Shown here one piece after another: positions 22,516-33,830 of a DNA stretch of 64,000 nucleotides. Under the pieces are notes generated by a model. The model saw only the letters and a list, made by a program, of their open reading frames with translations. It was not told the DNA's origin and searched no databases. Position 1 is the stretch's first letter; each line of letters starts with the position of its first letter. The stretch is from Punctularia strigosozonata HHB-11173 SS5. Lineage: Eukaryota > Basidiomycota > Agaricomycetes > Corticiales > Punctulariaceae. Position numbers and translations under genes: made by a program. The DNA is taken from assembly GCF_000264995.1 (NCBI RefSeq), contig NW_006767441.1:818370-882369 (forward strand). The letters run 5' to 3'.

Positions 22516-24028
22516 TCAGTCCCAGTCGTCCTCCTCTTCATCGTCGTCATCACTGTCCCTCATATTCTCGTTCCTTTTCAATAAGGCAGCGGCCAGGGCG
22601 CTGGTGAGGTCACCACCTCCTGCACTCGAGCTGGCTGATTCCTCTACAGCAGGTGACATAGGTGCGCTTCGCGAGGGCGAGCTCGATGGATCGGTCTTCT
22701 TCAGAGAATGGATACCTTTGCCTTGAATGGATGCAAGCAAATCGGAGCGACCAGGCTGAGGCGCCGGCAGAGTTGGTCCTGAACCACCTCCCGGCGGTGG
22801 AGGTGGAGGTGGAGGTGGAGGCGGGGCACTGCCACCTGCTGGAGGGGGTGGTGGTGGTGGCGGCGGCGGCGGCGGACCGCCGGAAGGAGGAGGAGGGGGC
22901 GGAGGGGGCGGCGGCGGAGGGGCTCCGCCTGAGATAGGAGGAGGAGGGGGCGGTGGCGGTGGAGGCGCTGTTCCAGTCGGACGGGCCGGTGGCGGCGGAG
23001 GTGGCGGAGGGGCAGCCGTTGTTGGACGCGCCGGCGGAGGGGGTGGGGAAGTAGGAGCTGCACTCGCAGGTCTTGAGGGCGGAGGAGGAGGACCAGACCG
23101 GGTGGGTGGTGCAGGCGGTCTTGAAGGCGGACGGGGAGCAGCATGCGACCTGGACGGAGGGGGAGGTGGCGGAGCAGCTGCCGTTGACCCGGCGCTCTCG
23201 TGGTGCGCGTGTGTACCTCTCCTGGGTACAGGCGGTGGAGGTGGCTTTTTCTTCTCTGCAGGAGCAGGCTGCGCCTTCTGCGCGTCGCGCATGAAGTTCT
23301 TGATGAAATCCATGTCTTTCTCGATCACGGACTTGTCGACACCCATGCTCTCGAGTTGGTTGAGTAGCGTCAGCCACGACGGGTCCACGTTTGACGAGGT
23401 GAACCCTTTGTCCGAGTCGTAGCCCATGTGAGCAACATGGATGTACGAGCCCTGAATGGGCCCTGATATCATGGATTTATCGATCTTGCTGCCTTTCGTG
23501 GCTTTCTTGGACTTTCCAGATGATTTCGCCTTGCCTACATCAGGTTGTTCAGGATGCAGCCCGTACGACGGCGCATGAAATCCGTACCTGGCTTAACCTC
23601 CTTCCTATTCGTGATCTTCTTATAGAAGACCTTCGCCTCTCCTTCATCTGCAAAGACAACCCCGATCATGCATTCCTACATGATTGTCAAGGGCAGTTCA
23701 TGGAGACAGTGTAGCTACGCACATCGCCCGCGAAGGAATGGAAGAACGGTCGATCCTGCCAGTACTCGAAGCCGTCATATAGTTCATGTTCCCAGATGAC
23801 ACCGCGGGTGCCCTGCAAGTCAACCATACGGAGGCACCAAGTATTCTTCTGGTTATCCCTGCAAAACACCAAGGCACCTTGCAATCCGGCGTACGACCAC
23901 TGATTGGGATCCGGGTGCGCATAGTAAATCCGACAAAATGCTGCCGTATGTATCTTGTTCATGGAGGAGGGTACTGCAGACTTGATCTTTCCTTTCTCAT
24001 CGTTGGTGAGCGTGGTTTGTGCAGGCAT
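22516..24028 (-). CDS. LAS17: WASP/Las17 actin nucleation-promoting factor
   Basis: Activates the Arp2/3 complex at endocytic actin patches. Three exons fit: from 24028 to about 23722, a short one to about 23588, and one from about 23535 to 22516. The first two encode the WH1 domain (FCRIYYAHPDPNQWSYAG, WCLRMVDLQGTRGVIWEHEL, FFHSFAGD then CMIGVVFADE). The third has basic residues, a degenerate GTPase-binding-like stretch, a proline region of about 150 residues made of P runs split by Gly/Ala/Ser, one WH2 motif (RSDLLASIQGKGIHSLKK), and the acidic end DDDDEEEDDWD that binds Arp2/3. The GC-rich proline tract leaves long overlapping open frames that are not genes. The domain order is complete. 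Confidence 0.95.
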
Positions 24029-24260
24029 GATGGAGGTTTAGGGGAAGGAGCGCAGCACAGGCTGCGGTGTGGATCAGAGTGAAACGATGAGATAATGCGT
24101 GGCCTGAGACAGGCGCCCAAGCATACTTTTAGCGCCCGGCCACGCGTACGACAATGGGCGCAAACAATGGGCAGCAGAGGACGACAGCAGTGGCTGGTAT
24201 ATTACATATTGTTATATGGACTCCCTGATATCTATAAGTATCTATAAGCTACCCCGTAAG

Positions 24261-25917
24261 TCACGAGTAGTTGATGTGCAATGATAGGCTGAACGGCAAG
24301 GTAGTCGCGGTTACGGTCACCTCGCCTCCGTCGGGGACCAACTCGGACACCTTCTTCTCAAGGTTTGGCCTGGTAGCTTCCTCAAGCTGTGGAGGGGCCT
24401 GGAAATAGATTTGTTTGGTGGGCGTCGAAAGCGAGGGTTTCTTGATTTGACTGTTAATTTGGTGAGCAAAGGGTGGGTAGGTAGCCGCCAAACATGTAAC
24501 ACGCACATATCCTGTTTCTCTACGAGCATTTCGATGAGGCGGTCCACGGTCCATTCGCGACTGATGGTGATGTCGACAGATTCACCGCCACATACAGGAC
24601 ATTCATCACGCTTCTCGTGCACAAAGGTATACGAATAAACACCCTCTGTCCCAATCAACATGAAATAATTGTTGAGGTAGGCCGCGGAGCTCGTCGCGAT
24701 CTTGAACGCTTCGTTACAGCAGGCGGCTAACGAAACGTGAGCTTCCATGTCATGAAAGTTGCCAGTCAGCGTACCTGCAATGATCGCATTCGTAGAAGCG
24801 ATCGCAGGGATAATGTTCTTCACCACACCTTGAGTCAGTGACCATGTCACCCCTTCGATGTTGAACTCCTTCGCCCTAGCCGACGCGACTTTGTATAGCC
24901 AGCCAATGTGATCAGGATCATCCGTATCCATCTTCTTATCTAACCATCGGTCAGAGGATGATAAGCTGTAATAAACTAGACCTTACCTCCGTGCACCCGC
25001 GGCCACTCCAATACCGACGCCCATTCAATACAGTGTTCTGGTAACCTGGGCGTGTTCGCAATGGTGCATATCGGGAATGCAGTCGGCTTGTTGAGCATAT
25101 CGAGCGAGCATTCGTAGCAAGATGTAACCGTTGGCAAGATCACACGAGCTTGACCCTTGAATCCTGGTCATCCATTGAAATCAATGCCTCATCGATATCA
25201 CGCAGCAATTTAATGAGGATACCTTCGGTGCCACCGTCTATGAGCGGTTTCAGACTTTCCGGATTCTCCGGATCTACGAGGTTGACTAGAGTAGCATTGA
25301 TCCATCGACGCGCCTCCACAGAATCAAGACCGCAGATGACGAGATTAAACTGCATGTAATAATCGTCGTCCTTATCCTGGATCTTGCCGAAGTAACTGAC
25401 AATAGGTTCATAACCGGAGATTTGGCATAGTAAGAGCAGACTTACGGTGTGACCTTCACTCCAGGTACGCGGTTCATGATATACTCTGCAGCAACTATCG
25501 CCTTGGGCTTCCCGACATCCTTTTGCCTGCGAATATGACATGAGTCACTGGACAAGACACAATGGGTTATTGATTCCACCTGAAAAGAAACTGCCTGTTC
25601 AGGTTGCTGATGTCGATAGTGTCCATGTCTATTACATGGATGTCCTTGAAGCCAGACAATGCCAAGTTGGCCAGGATCTCGCACCCCAGACCACCGGCGC
25701 CGATGACGAGTATCTTGCACTTGTTACGCAGAAACTCTTTCACCTGTGCATCTCAGATGTCAGAAGAGCGCTACGACCATAATCGCAATATACCAACGCC
25801 GTCGCCCGCCATGAACTCGGGATCAGTCCTCGGACCGGGCTTGTCAAGGATCTGGTCGACATGGTAGTAGCGATCTTGCCAGTCGCTAGTGCTCGCAGTG
25901 CCGTTGACTTCAGTCAT
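24261..25917 (-). CDS. UBA3: NEDD8-activating enzyme E1 catalytic subunit UBA3
   Basis: Adenylates NEDD8/Rub1 together with ULA1 and passes it to Ubc12, switching on cullin ligases. The ATG at 25917 opens MTEVNGTAS. The adenylation domain has [14 protein letters not shown] and [11 protein letters not shown], then NLNRQFLF across an intron. [13 protein letters not shown] provides the zinc-binding pair, and [18 protein letters not shown] holds the catalytic cysteine. A second CPVCGG pair and a C-terminal ubiquitin-like fold, which recruits the E2, follow before the stop at 24261. About six short introns are needed. Every essential motif is present. It shares a 170-bp promoter with RCL1. Confidence 0.95.
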
Positions 25918-26087
25918 TGTCAACGTTCAGTGGTTGCCACCAGATGCTCGTTGAGCCTGCGGTGATCAGGCGTAAGCAGACAACGAGACGCCCGAACGCG
26001 ACGCGTCGGCAACATGCACGTAATCTGGGCGCCTAATCTCTTCTTGAAACTTTCCCCGACCAGAGCTTCGTCCTCAGCAATCGTACA
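25918..26087. promoter_or_regulatory. Bidirectional promoter UBA3/RCL1 with ACGCGT box
   Basis: 170 bp between divergent ATGs. It contains ACGCGTCGG at 26001-26009, whose core equals the MluI cell-cycle box bound by MBF in other fungi. The same nine bases recur in the OGG1/NPR2 spacer. Function is inference. Confidence 0.5.
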
Positions 26088-27497
26088 ATGGCCCATACTC
26101 CGAATTTGCGACATTTCAGCGGACACGAGTACCTGAGACAACGACTTGTTTTGTCTATTCTGAGCGGGAAGCCCGTGAAGATTGACAAAATACGCCCGGA
26201 CGATAAGGACCCAGGTCTCAGGGGTGAGCATGTTTCTTCAGTTTGCCGTCGTCCGTAAACCAACCCGGGAACTATACTTGAGGTAGATTACGAAGTCAGT
26301 CTATTACGCCTGCTCGAGAAGGTCACCAATGGAACTGTAATTGAAATCTCCTTGACGGGTGAGCTAGACTTCTCCTTCTCAAAGACCCCCTGCCCATGCG
26401 AATCTCAGGCACCGCTATCCTCGTCAAGCCAGGGATCATAGCCGGAGGTACTGCTGTTCACGACTGTCCCTTGTCACGATCAGTCGGCTATTTCTTGGAG
26501 CCTATGGTCATGATAGCACCTTTCGCAAAAAAGCCGCTGCAGCTCACGCTCCGGGGAATCACTACGGACGACAAGGACCTCTCTGTGGGTAGCCGCATCC
26601 AATACTTCAATCAGGCTGACACTGGCAAAGGTCGATCTCATACGGACGGTAACCCTACCTCATTTGCAACCATTCGGCATCTCCGAAGGATTGGAGTTGC
26701 GGATCAAGAAGCGAGGGGCCCCTCCACTAGGCGGAGGAGAAGTACAATTCTTGTGTCCCATCGTTAAGCAGGTCAAGACACTCAATTTTGTGGACCCCGG
26801 ACGGATCAAGAGAATACGAGGGATTGCGTAAGTGCACGCTTCGGTTCGCGTGTCTTGTCGGTGTTGAAATCAGCACGCCAGGCATGCCGTCCGTGTCTCC
26901 CCACAGTTCTCAAACCGAATGATCGATGCTTGTCGGTCGGTTCTCAACCGGTACATACCGGACATATATCTCTATTCCGATGTGTACAAGGGCGAGGAAA
27001 GCGGCAAGTGAGTCTGAAACGCCGACACCAGCGCTATATCCTTTCATACTGACCCGGTGCAAGGTCACCGGGATATGCTCTTAGTCTCCTTGCAGAATCA
27101 ACAACAGGCGCAATTCACTGCTCCGAAGCTGTGTCCAAACCCGGCGCAGCGCCTGAGGACGTGGCACTCATCGCTTCTCGTGCTCTGCTTGAGGAGATCC
27201 GACGGGGTAGCTGCGTCGACCGCCAACACCAAAGCTTTGCTCTATTGTTCATGGCGCTTGGCAGCGAAGACGTCGGCCGGTGTTGCATGACCGAGCCAAC
27301 GGAGCGAACGTGAGCGGTGGCTTGTCGCAAATAAGATGGCACTATCTCATAACTTGCTCAGTATACAGTTCATGCGCGACTTGAAGGAGTTCTTCGGAAC
27401 GATATTCAAGATTGTCCCGTCCGAGGAGGGTTCAGACCAGCTCCGATACTCTTGCGTGGGATGTGGATATATCAATGCCAACCGAACATTAGCGTAG
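26088..27497 (+). CDS. RCL1: RNA 3'-terminal phosphate cyclase-like protein Rcl1
   Basis: Nucleolar factor of the small-subunit processome, partner of the GTPase Bms1 in 18S rRNA maturation. The ATG at 26088 gives MAHTPNLRHFSGHEYLRQRL, then VLSILSGKPVKIDKIR. Later exons give DYEVSLLRLLEKVTNGT, GIIAGGTAVHDCPLSRSVGYF, GLELRIKKRGAPPLGGGEV, FVDPGRIKRIRGIA and SNRMIDACRSVLNRYIPD. The final exon ends with LRYSCVGCGYINANRTLA and a TAG at 27495-27497. The HDCPLSRSVGYFLEP stretch is diagnostic of Rcl1 rather than the catalytic cyclase RtcA; Rcl1 proteins lack cyclase activity. About seven short introns are inferred. Confidence 0.94.
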
Positions 27498-27822
27498 TCC
27501 GTCGACACCATCGCGTTACCTCGAGTCGCACGGCATGGAAGCGAGCCATGGAGAAAGCCCCAGCCTTGGACGGTGGACATGAACGACATGAACGAGCCGT
27601 TGCTGTTCGCGATATTCATTGTTGCCCAGGCAGGACCAACATATTGTCCTATCGTTGCCGGAGTCGCCAAAGGCGGATTATTAGGCACAGACTGCCACTC
27701 TCTGCAACTTTGCACTTCTTTCTCGTCCCCGTTTGAAGTGCAGCGTCGGAGTTTCGTAGCGTAAAATGTCGCGCCGAGTAGATATGCGTCCCATCTCAAC
27801 GTGGAGGCGTTTGCACAAAACA
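27498..27822. other. Intergenic spacer between convergent RCL1 and OGG1
   Basis: 325 bp of presumed 3' untranslated sequence. A minus-strand open frame crosses it but has no recognisable motif and overlaps the RCL1 end, so I do not call a gene. Confidence 0.5.
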
Positions 27823-29355
27823 TCAGTCCTTTCGTGCCGTTCTTCGTCGCCGCTTCACCCGCTCAGCCAGGCTGGGTGCAGCGTCGTCAGCCGACCCCAA
27901 CGCTACGACTTCGGTTTTTTCATGCTTGACCGAATTGTCGATGGTAGGGACCGGCAGCGCATCATTTTGCCCCGGTTTCCTCTTGCGCTTGTTCGCTGAC
28001 ACAGGGCTCATCGGAGCCAGCTCAGTCGGCGTCTCCCTTGTCGGCGTTGAGGTTGGGGTTGGCAGCCCATAGGTGGAGAACGCCTTGAGATCTGACGTGA
28101 ACAGCACCTGATGTTTGGTTAACACAGAACGCACTAAGGACATTGTCTACAGAGCATGACAGACGTACCGAATGCGCCCATCCGGCATAATCTCCCCATG
28201 TTGCCGCCAGTTTCGTGTTCACCTCGTCGTACAGTTTCGACGTCATGCTGGTCTTGGTTTTCGATCCACCAAGACCATAGTGCTTGATCGCAATTTGATG
28301 GACGTGTGTGTCCACAGGGATACATTCCCTCTGCCATATCCAGTAAGTGAGCCTGCTTCCCCGGGCACGCGTCACGTCGTCAATACCTTGTCCAAGCTCA
28401 TGAGCAACACGCAGTCTGCCACTTTACGGCCGACACCGACGAATCTGAGCAGCTCCTCCCGAGCCTCTGCCGTGGGCATGTGTCGGAGTGTGGCGAGCCA
28501 TGCCTCTGCGGGCTCAACTCCTGCGTTAAAGCTCGAACTCAAGGATACCGGATGTGCCTCGGTTAGCATCTGTGCGGTGCGCTGGATGAACTCCGCACGA
28601 TACCCGAATCCGAGTTGACGCAGGGTTGCAGAAACGGAGGGAGAGGCGAGAACGGATGGTGAGGGGAAAGGATGGAAGACTTCGAGCTCTTTTGACGGTT
28701 CCGAACGGCTCTGATCGCTTTCGGGGTCTGGTGAAGGAGGTGCCCATGAGGATAGGGGCTGTGACGGAGGGGGAAGGGATAGCAAAGCAGGTGAATAGTG
28801 TCTGCACATCGACTTCACCATTCCAGTGATGCGTGAGATATGATTGTTCGACGAACAGATAAAGCTATGCGGACGATGAGCAGAAGGCGACGAGAAGCTT
28901 TCAATTGCAACTCACGAGACTAGGTTCTCCCAAGGATCCTGTCGCAACATGCGTATGCCAGAGAATCGTGTCTGGATCATCTTAAACACCGGGTCGCGCT
29001 CAGCCCACTCTTCGTACAACATTTCCAGGTCGACGTGGAGCTGGAAATAATCTCTGACCCAGGCCAACGTCGTCGCATTCCTTTCCTCATGCTCCATAGG
29101 GCTGTTGGCCGGTTGAGGGAAGTGCGCACAATAGTACAGTGTTTTAGGTGTCTGACGGAGACAGACCACACGGTCTCGCAAGCATAGACGGTATTCGTGG
29201 GTTGGTTCCGAGGAGAGTTCTTGAGGACCGGGGTGAGGAAGAAGAGGGTAGACCGACCAGCGAAAGGATTGGCCACATTTGAGGACGGCAGCTAAGGAAA
29301 GCTGTGCGATCGGTAGCGGCAGGGCAAGAAAACCTGCAGGTACAACGGCAGCCAT
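27823..29355 (-). CDS. OGG1: 8-oxoguanine DNA glycosylase OGG1
   Basis: Base-excision repair enzyme that removes 8-oxoguanine and nicks the backbone, in the nucleus and possibly mitochondria. The start used is the second in-frame ATG (MAAVVPAGFLALP); one five codons upstream at 29370 is equally open. The N-terminal domain has LKCGQSFRW. Then FICSSNNHISRITGMV spans an intron. The helix-hairpin-helix reads FVGVGRKVADCVLLMSLDK, with the Lys that attacks the base, and after an intron IPVDTHVHQIA supplies the catalytic Asp. A Ser/Pro-rich insertion of about 50 residues (around 28650-28800) sits before the hairpin, and the C-terminal tail is rich in Lys and Arg (RVKRRRRTARKD), a likely nuclear signal. 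Catalytic residues are intact. Confidence 0.94.
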
Positions 29356-29447
29356 GGCGAACTGGAGCAAGACGGGCGACGCGATGAGAAGAGGAAATGA
29401 AACGCGTCGGTGGCTACGCGAAGCACGGAGTTCATGCTTTGCCCACC
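29356..29447. promoter_or_regulatory. Very short bidirectional promoter OGG1/NPR2
   Basis: 92 bp between divergent ATGs (77 bp if the upper OGG1 ATG is used). It contains ACGCGTCGG at 29402-29410, the same nine bases seen between UBA3 and RCL1. Confidence 0.5.
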
Positions 29448-31797
29448 ATGAGCCCCGACGGCGACTCGTTTCTGCCTCGCATCCAATCTGTCTTTTACGC
29501 CGTATTTGATGTTCGCCAGGGGCCCAAGGTCGTGTACCAGGTTCCCGAGGGACTCATAGCAACCTCAAACCCGACAGACACCCCGCCACCCTCCGCAAAC
29601 AACTCGTTTTCTCCGCCTCCTCTGCCTACTTCTGAAGAGTCGAGTTCACGGGCGTCCAGCTCTTCGCAGCTTCCACAGCTTTCAGGTGGCCGAACTCCCA
29701 GTCAGCTCGGGGTCTCACCCCTTAAGCGATCCACCTCCACTTCCGCGACTCGCATGCTCTTCAACTTCGACGACATCAAAAAATATGTGATCCCTCCCAG
29801 CCCTTTGTGCGGACGTTTGGTGATATGCACCACAAGGAGGCATAAGATAATCGGTTTTCCAGTTGAACTCAAAGGGAGCTATGCCAGGAATTACTTCCGA
29901 TATAATCTATGCTTTGTATTCGATCGCACAGCGGACTTGAGCTGCTATGAACCTATCGTTCGCAAGGTCTCTCGCGTGCTAACTTCGTGCGAGGTCCGTA
30001 TTCCATCGATATCAGTATGTGATCACCATTGACCGTAAGTCGATCAGGAAGAATCGGCATTCCTCTCAAGTTCACCGGAGTCAATATACGGTCTCCTTGA
30101 ACAACTATATGAAGACTTAAACTCGTACTCGGAGACATCCATACCCATCGACCAGTTCAACTCGATTGAATTGAAGATATTCCCATTTTACCCCAATCCG
30201 CCGACGGTCAGGGACTGGGCCGTTCCTATAGCCCTGATTGACCTTAGGAAACGACAGCAACCGAACTGGGATCTTACCGTTGTCAAAGTTGGTAAGCTTG
30301 ACAAATTGGATGCTGCCATATTTTGACTCCATATACACTACATAGGTATGCCAGTACATCGATGGTGTCAACCACGTAAAGCGCATCGCAGACCTAGCGG
30401 ATTGTGACTTGGATTTAGCACGTCAGGCTATATCGCACCTCCTGTGAGTGAATGCTCGTTTCAAATAGCTTCCGCAAGCCGACAGAGCAATCACAGCTAC
30501 TATCAGGTGGTCATGATGATAGACGTATTCCAGTATTCGAACATGTACACCCTACGAAAGAGTGTGCAATGGCTCGCCGACGAAGCACACGTCCACAATG
30601 AATGTGGTCCATACGTTACAAAGCCAGGCAGGTCGCAACTTGTCTACCGCGCCGCATCCGTTGATACTGGTGATAGGCAGGGAAGTTCCTGACTGGCCGA
30701 AACTCCTCCGTTTATACTCACGCCTCAAACCTGGTAAGACCGTCGCAGAATGGATGCAAGAGCAAGACATCCAATCTCTCGGTATTGATGTGCGGCGGTT
30801 CACGAGCTTCGGTGTGATCAAGGTAAGCCTTACACTTACATACCCGTCGCGGCCCTCGTTCACGTTCAACGTGACCCAGGGCTTCCTGCATCGAGTGCAC
30901 CGTTGGCCGATCCTGCTTGCTGCCCTACCCCGACCTCCCAACTCCCGGCAGGTGTCGTCTTCCTCCATCGGTCGTGCCCGAGGAAAATCATCCCTGCCAA
31001 CATCCCCTATTACACCTACGCCTCCAACCGAATGGTCCTCAATACCTATGTCTCCCGACCTTCCCACCGCACCCACTCCGCCGAGCCCGATAACCGGCAC
31101 TCGCGGAAGAACCAAAGCTGCCGCATCCGCTTCCGTCAGCGTCATCAATGCCGTAGACATCAGCGCGATGCTGAACGAGAGCATGCCCGCACTCACCCGT
31201 ATACGCGCTCAGGATCCTAACGTACCTGAGCGAAAGTCTAGTGCAGCGGAGCAGTCGCTTGAACAGCTCCATAGACGGGCGCAGCTACCCCAAGGGCAAG
31301 GCATAACAACAGCATCGAATAGCCGCAACTCGTCCCCGCAGATCCTTACCGCTGCGCCGAAGGGTTTCGCAAGGCTCAGTGATTTGCGAAGCCCTGAAAT
31401 AGCCAAGGGCTCTCGCAGGTCCCACCTCAAGGCCGACCCTACGAGCATGGCGATGAGGCCGTCGCGCACGGCACCCGTTTCTGCGCCCGACAGGCTGCGC
31501 ATCGGTGACCCCTTGGCACCTTTCTCCAAACACCACGATACCCCCAGGAGACGTCCGAGGCTTACACAATCGCCATCAGCTCCGATGGTCCAAACGATAG
31601 CTGTATTGGACGGAGATGCCTCGGATGATCTGCCGTATCCGAAGGAGCTGCTGCCTCTACTGGACGGCGAACACCACACGGATGAGTTGTGTGTTAAATT
31701 TGAAATTGGATGGCCCAAACTGGAGCAATGGCTGGTGAGCGCGGGTCAGGGTAAAGGGGACGGTGACTTCGGAAGGGTCTTCATCATCTACCGATAA
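29448..31797 (+). CDS. NPR2: GATOR1/SEACIT subunit NPR2 (NPRL2)
   Basis: Part of the complex that, with Npr3 and Iml1, acts as a GAP for Rag GTPases and turns TORC1 down when nitrogen is short. The ATG at 29448 gives MSPDGDSFLPRIQSVFYAVF, then GPKVVYQVPEG. Further family blocks are KKYVIPPSPLCGRLVICT, YEPIVRKVSRVL, IPIDQFNSIELKIFP, YIDGVNHVKRIADLADCDLD, VVMMIDVFQYSNMYTLRKS and LKPGKTVAEWMQEQ followed by GIDVRRFTSFGVIKG. The end, LLDGEHHTDELCVKF to VFIIYR, matches the conserved NPR2 terminus. Two low-complexity insertions are present: about 60 residues after VPEGL, and about 250 Ser/Pro/Thr-rich residues (30900-31640) before the terminal block. About five introns. Confidence 0.92.
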
Positions 31798-31966
31798 GTT
31801 GCGCTTTACCGGAGAACCGCGACTCGGCACTCCACGAAATATCCGGACGGAGGCCGCAGATCCAGCCGAGATGCAGCTGAAGGGAACAGAAACGTAGTAC
31901 AGTATTTATTATACATACAGTGAAAAGAACGTCGTCAACGTCGTCGGTGCAGCATGCATGCATACT

Positions 31967-33669
31967 CTAGTCACTGTCCACGATAATCACATCCTCATCA
32001 TCGTCCACCCCGAAATCCGGGGATGGACTTCGTGCGACGCGAGCTTGCTGTCGCCGAGGTATCTGAGGTACGCTGGCACCGCCCGCCCCATACGTCGGCT
32101 TCGCCCCCAGTCGTTGCCCGGATCCCCACTCCTTCTGAGGTTGCGCTTCTGCGTCCGTCTCAGTCTCCTTCTCCTTTCCCTTTCCCTTCGCACTCGTTGT
32201 TTGACCAGGGCCAGCGGGTCCTCGGCTGGAAAGGGTATTTCCGCCGCCACTGAAGGTCACAGACTGTCGCTCATGGTTAGGCTTTCGCACTCGTGCATTC
32301 AAGGAACGATGAATGATGTGGCATACCCCAGACGGTTCTTCATTTTTCTTCTCCGGCGGAACGTACGGGATTATCTTGAAGCCAAAGAAGAGCTTTCCGA
32401 ATGGCAAATTCAGTGGAGCAGGCACGCGCTCGCCAGACTCCACTGTGTTATTTGACACAATGCGATGTTTGCTAGATGTTTGTTAGCTTCCGTGGTAAGA
32501 CAACACGATCACATCAACATACTCTGTTCGAATGATCTTGCTGTCAACCGGTGCTTCTTCTATCTTCCTATGGCTGACACCCTTGCCCTTCGTCTTACGA
32601 CCGGACAATGTTTCGCCACGTCCTTTGAAGCTTTCCCATTCGTCCCCACCTTTGCTCACAACTACCTTGCCTTTCTCGCCAGTGGTGGCAGCGAAAGCTC
32701 CGGATAGGCTGGAGCCCGGTCTTGACGAACCGGGTGTGTTTGTAGTTGATTCAAGGTCGATCTTCAGCTTGGACGCCATCGTACTTGGCGGTGGCGGCTT
32801 CGGCCGCTCCGGTTCTACATATCCCACGGGCGCGGCAAAATCTACTTCAAGGTCGACGTCCAGCACGGATATGCCCTCGCCTCCTGGCTGAGCCTCCATC
32901 ACAAGCATGCCGAAGACGATAGAGTTATAGACGATCTCGATGACGTCGCCTTGAGTTAGTGCGGAGAAATTTCGAAGGGCAACTTCGAGGCTGTTTCATA
33001 CGGACATCAGCACAGTCGAGGAGCACAAGGCCTTATTACACTGACGTTGCTTTAGGATCGGAAACCTCGAGGAAATGGACTTGCTGAGGCTGGAATTTGA
33101 CGAACTTGCCCTTAGGCAATTCGACACCGGTGATGCGGATAGGATCTCCCTCGTTTAACCGCAGGGTCTTCATCATCCAGTAAGGCAAATGAACGCAGCC
33201 TTCCTGCGCGATAAACTCGAGTACGCCAGCATGAGTGGATGCCGCAGGATTAGCAGGATTGCGAAGTTTGAACATCCACGGAGATTCAAGATCAAGCGAT
33301 GTAAGGTTGGCAAGAGCAGAGGGCGGCATGATGACTACATGAGGGTTAGACTGCACGGTAGCATCTGCAGCGCCTGAGACGCACTCTTCCCGCCATAACT
33401 AAGGTTGTCCCGTTGCTTTCCCGGGAGCATCGCAACACTATACGCCTTGAAGTAGTCATCGTAGGCTCGAGGGTTGATGCGCCTTCCAGGAACGCCACCA
33501 GGGAAACCAGCGCCAAAGCCCCTGGCAAGTTGATCAGTAACGACCCTGCGTTCGATTCGCTACAGCGACATACTGTGCTAATTGAGCGAAGAGGCCGCCT
33601 CCTCCGAACTAGCAGAATGCAAGATCAGCTTATGCAGCCTATTTGTCGGTAGAAACGCACTGGATCCAT
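31967..33669 (-). CDS. UFD1: Ubiquitin fusion degradation protein UFD1
   Basis: Adaptor of the Cdc48-Npl4-Ufd1 segregase, which pulls ubiquitylated proteins out of the ER membrane and complexes. Micro-exons fit from 33669: MDPFGGGGLFAQLAQGFGAG over two introns, then RAYDDYFKAYSVAMLPGK and YGGKIIMPPSALANLTSL across a third. The UT3 barrel continues with FKLRNP, GCVHLPYWMMKTL and LALRNFSALTQGDVI-like sequence, followed by LDVDLEVDFAAPVGYVEP. The rest is a low-complexity tail, ending DVIIVDSD at 31967. The tail has poly-basic and Gly/Ser stretches. The first exon has only nine coding bases, a plausible but hand-made join. Divergent from CCT4. Confidence 0.92.
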
Positions 33670-33830
33670 GGTTTTTCACGAGTGTACGGACAAGACACGC
33701 TAACGCAGAACGCGCAAGCCATGATTCATAGCCAGGGCACCTGCTGCAAGATCAATGGTGCACGTGCGTCTCATCTGCCTTGACTCTCCACCGCGAATTC
33801 GCCTAAGGCAGTCGCGCACATCGTACAACT
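33670..33830. promoter_or_regulatory. Bidirectional promoter UFD1/CCT4
   Basis: 161 bp between divergent ATGs of two proteostasis genes. It has a CACGTG palindrome at 33761-33766, a possible basic helix-loop-helix site; its use is not shown. Confidence 0.45.

Noticed and set aside
22610-23377. 255-residue frame and other frames overlapping LAS17
   Set aside because: The GC-rich proline repeats lack stops in several frames; only the frame with WH1, WH2 and acidic end is a family match.
27347-27823. 158-residue minus-strand frame between RCL1 and OGG1
   Set aside because: It is antisense to the last exons of RCL1 and has no recognisable motif.
30552-31196. 214-residue minus-strand frame
   Set aside because: Antisense to the NPR2 coding exon and without motif; its hydrophobic Val/Gly bias mirrors the Ser/Pro-rich sense strand.
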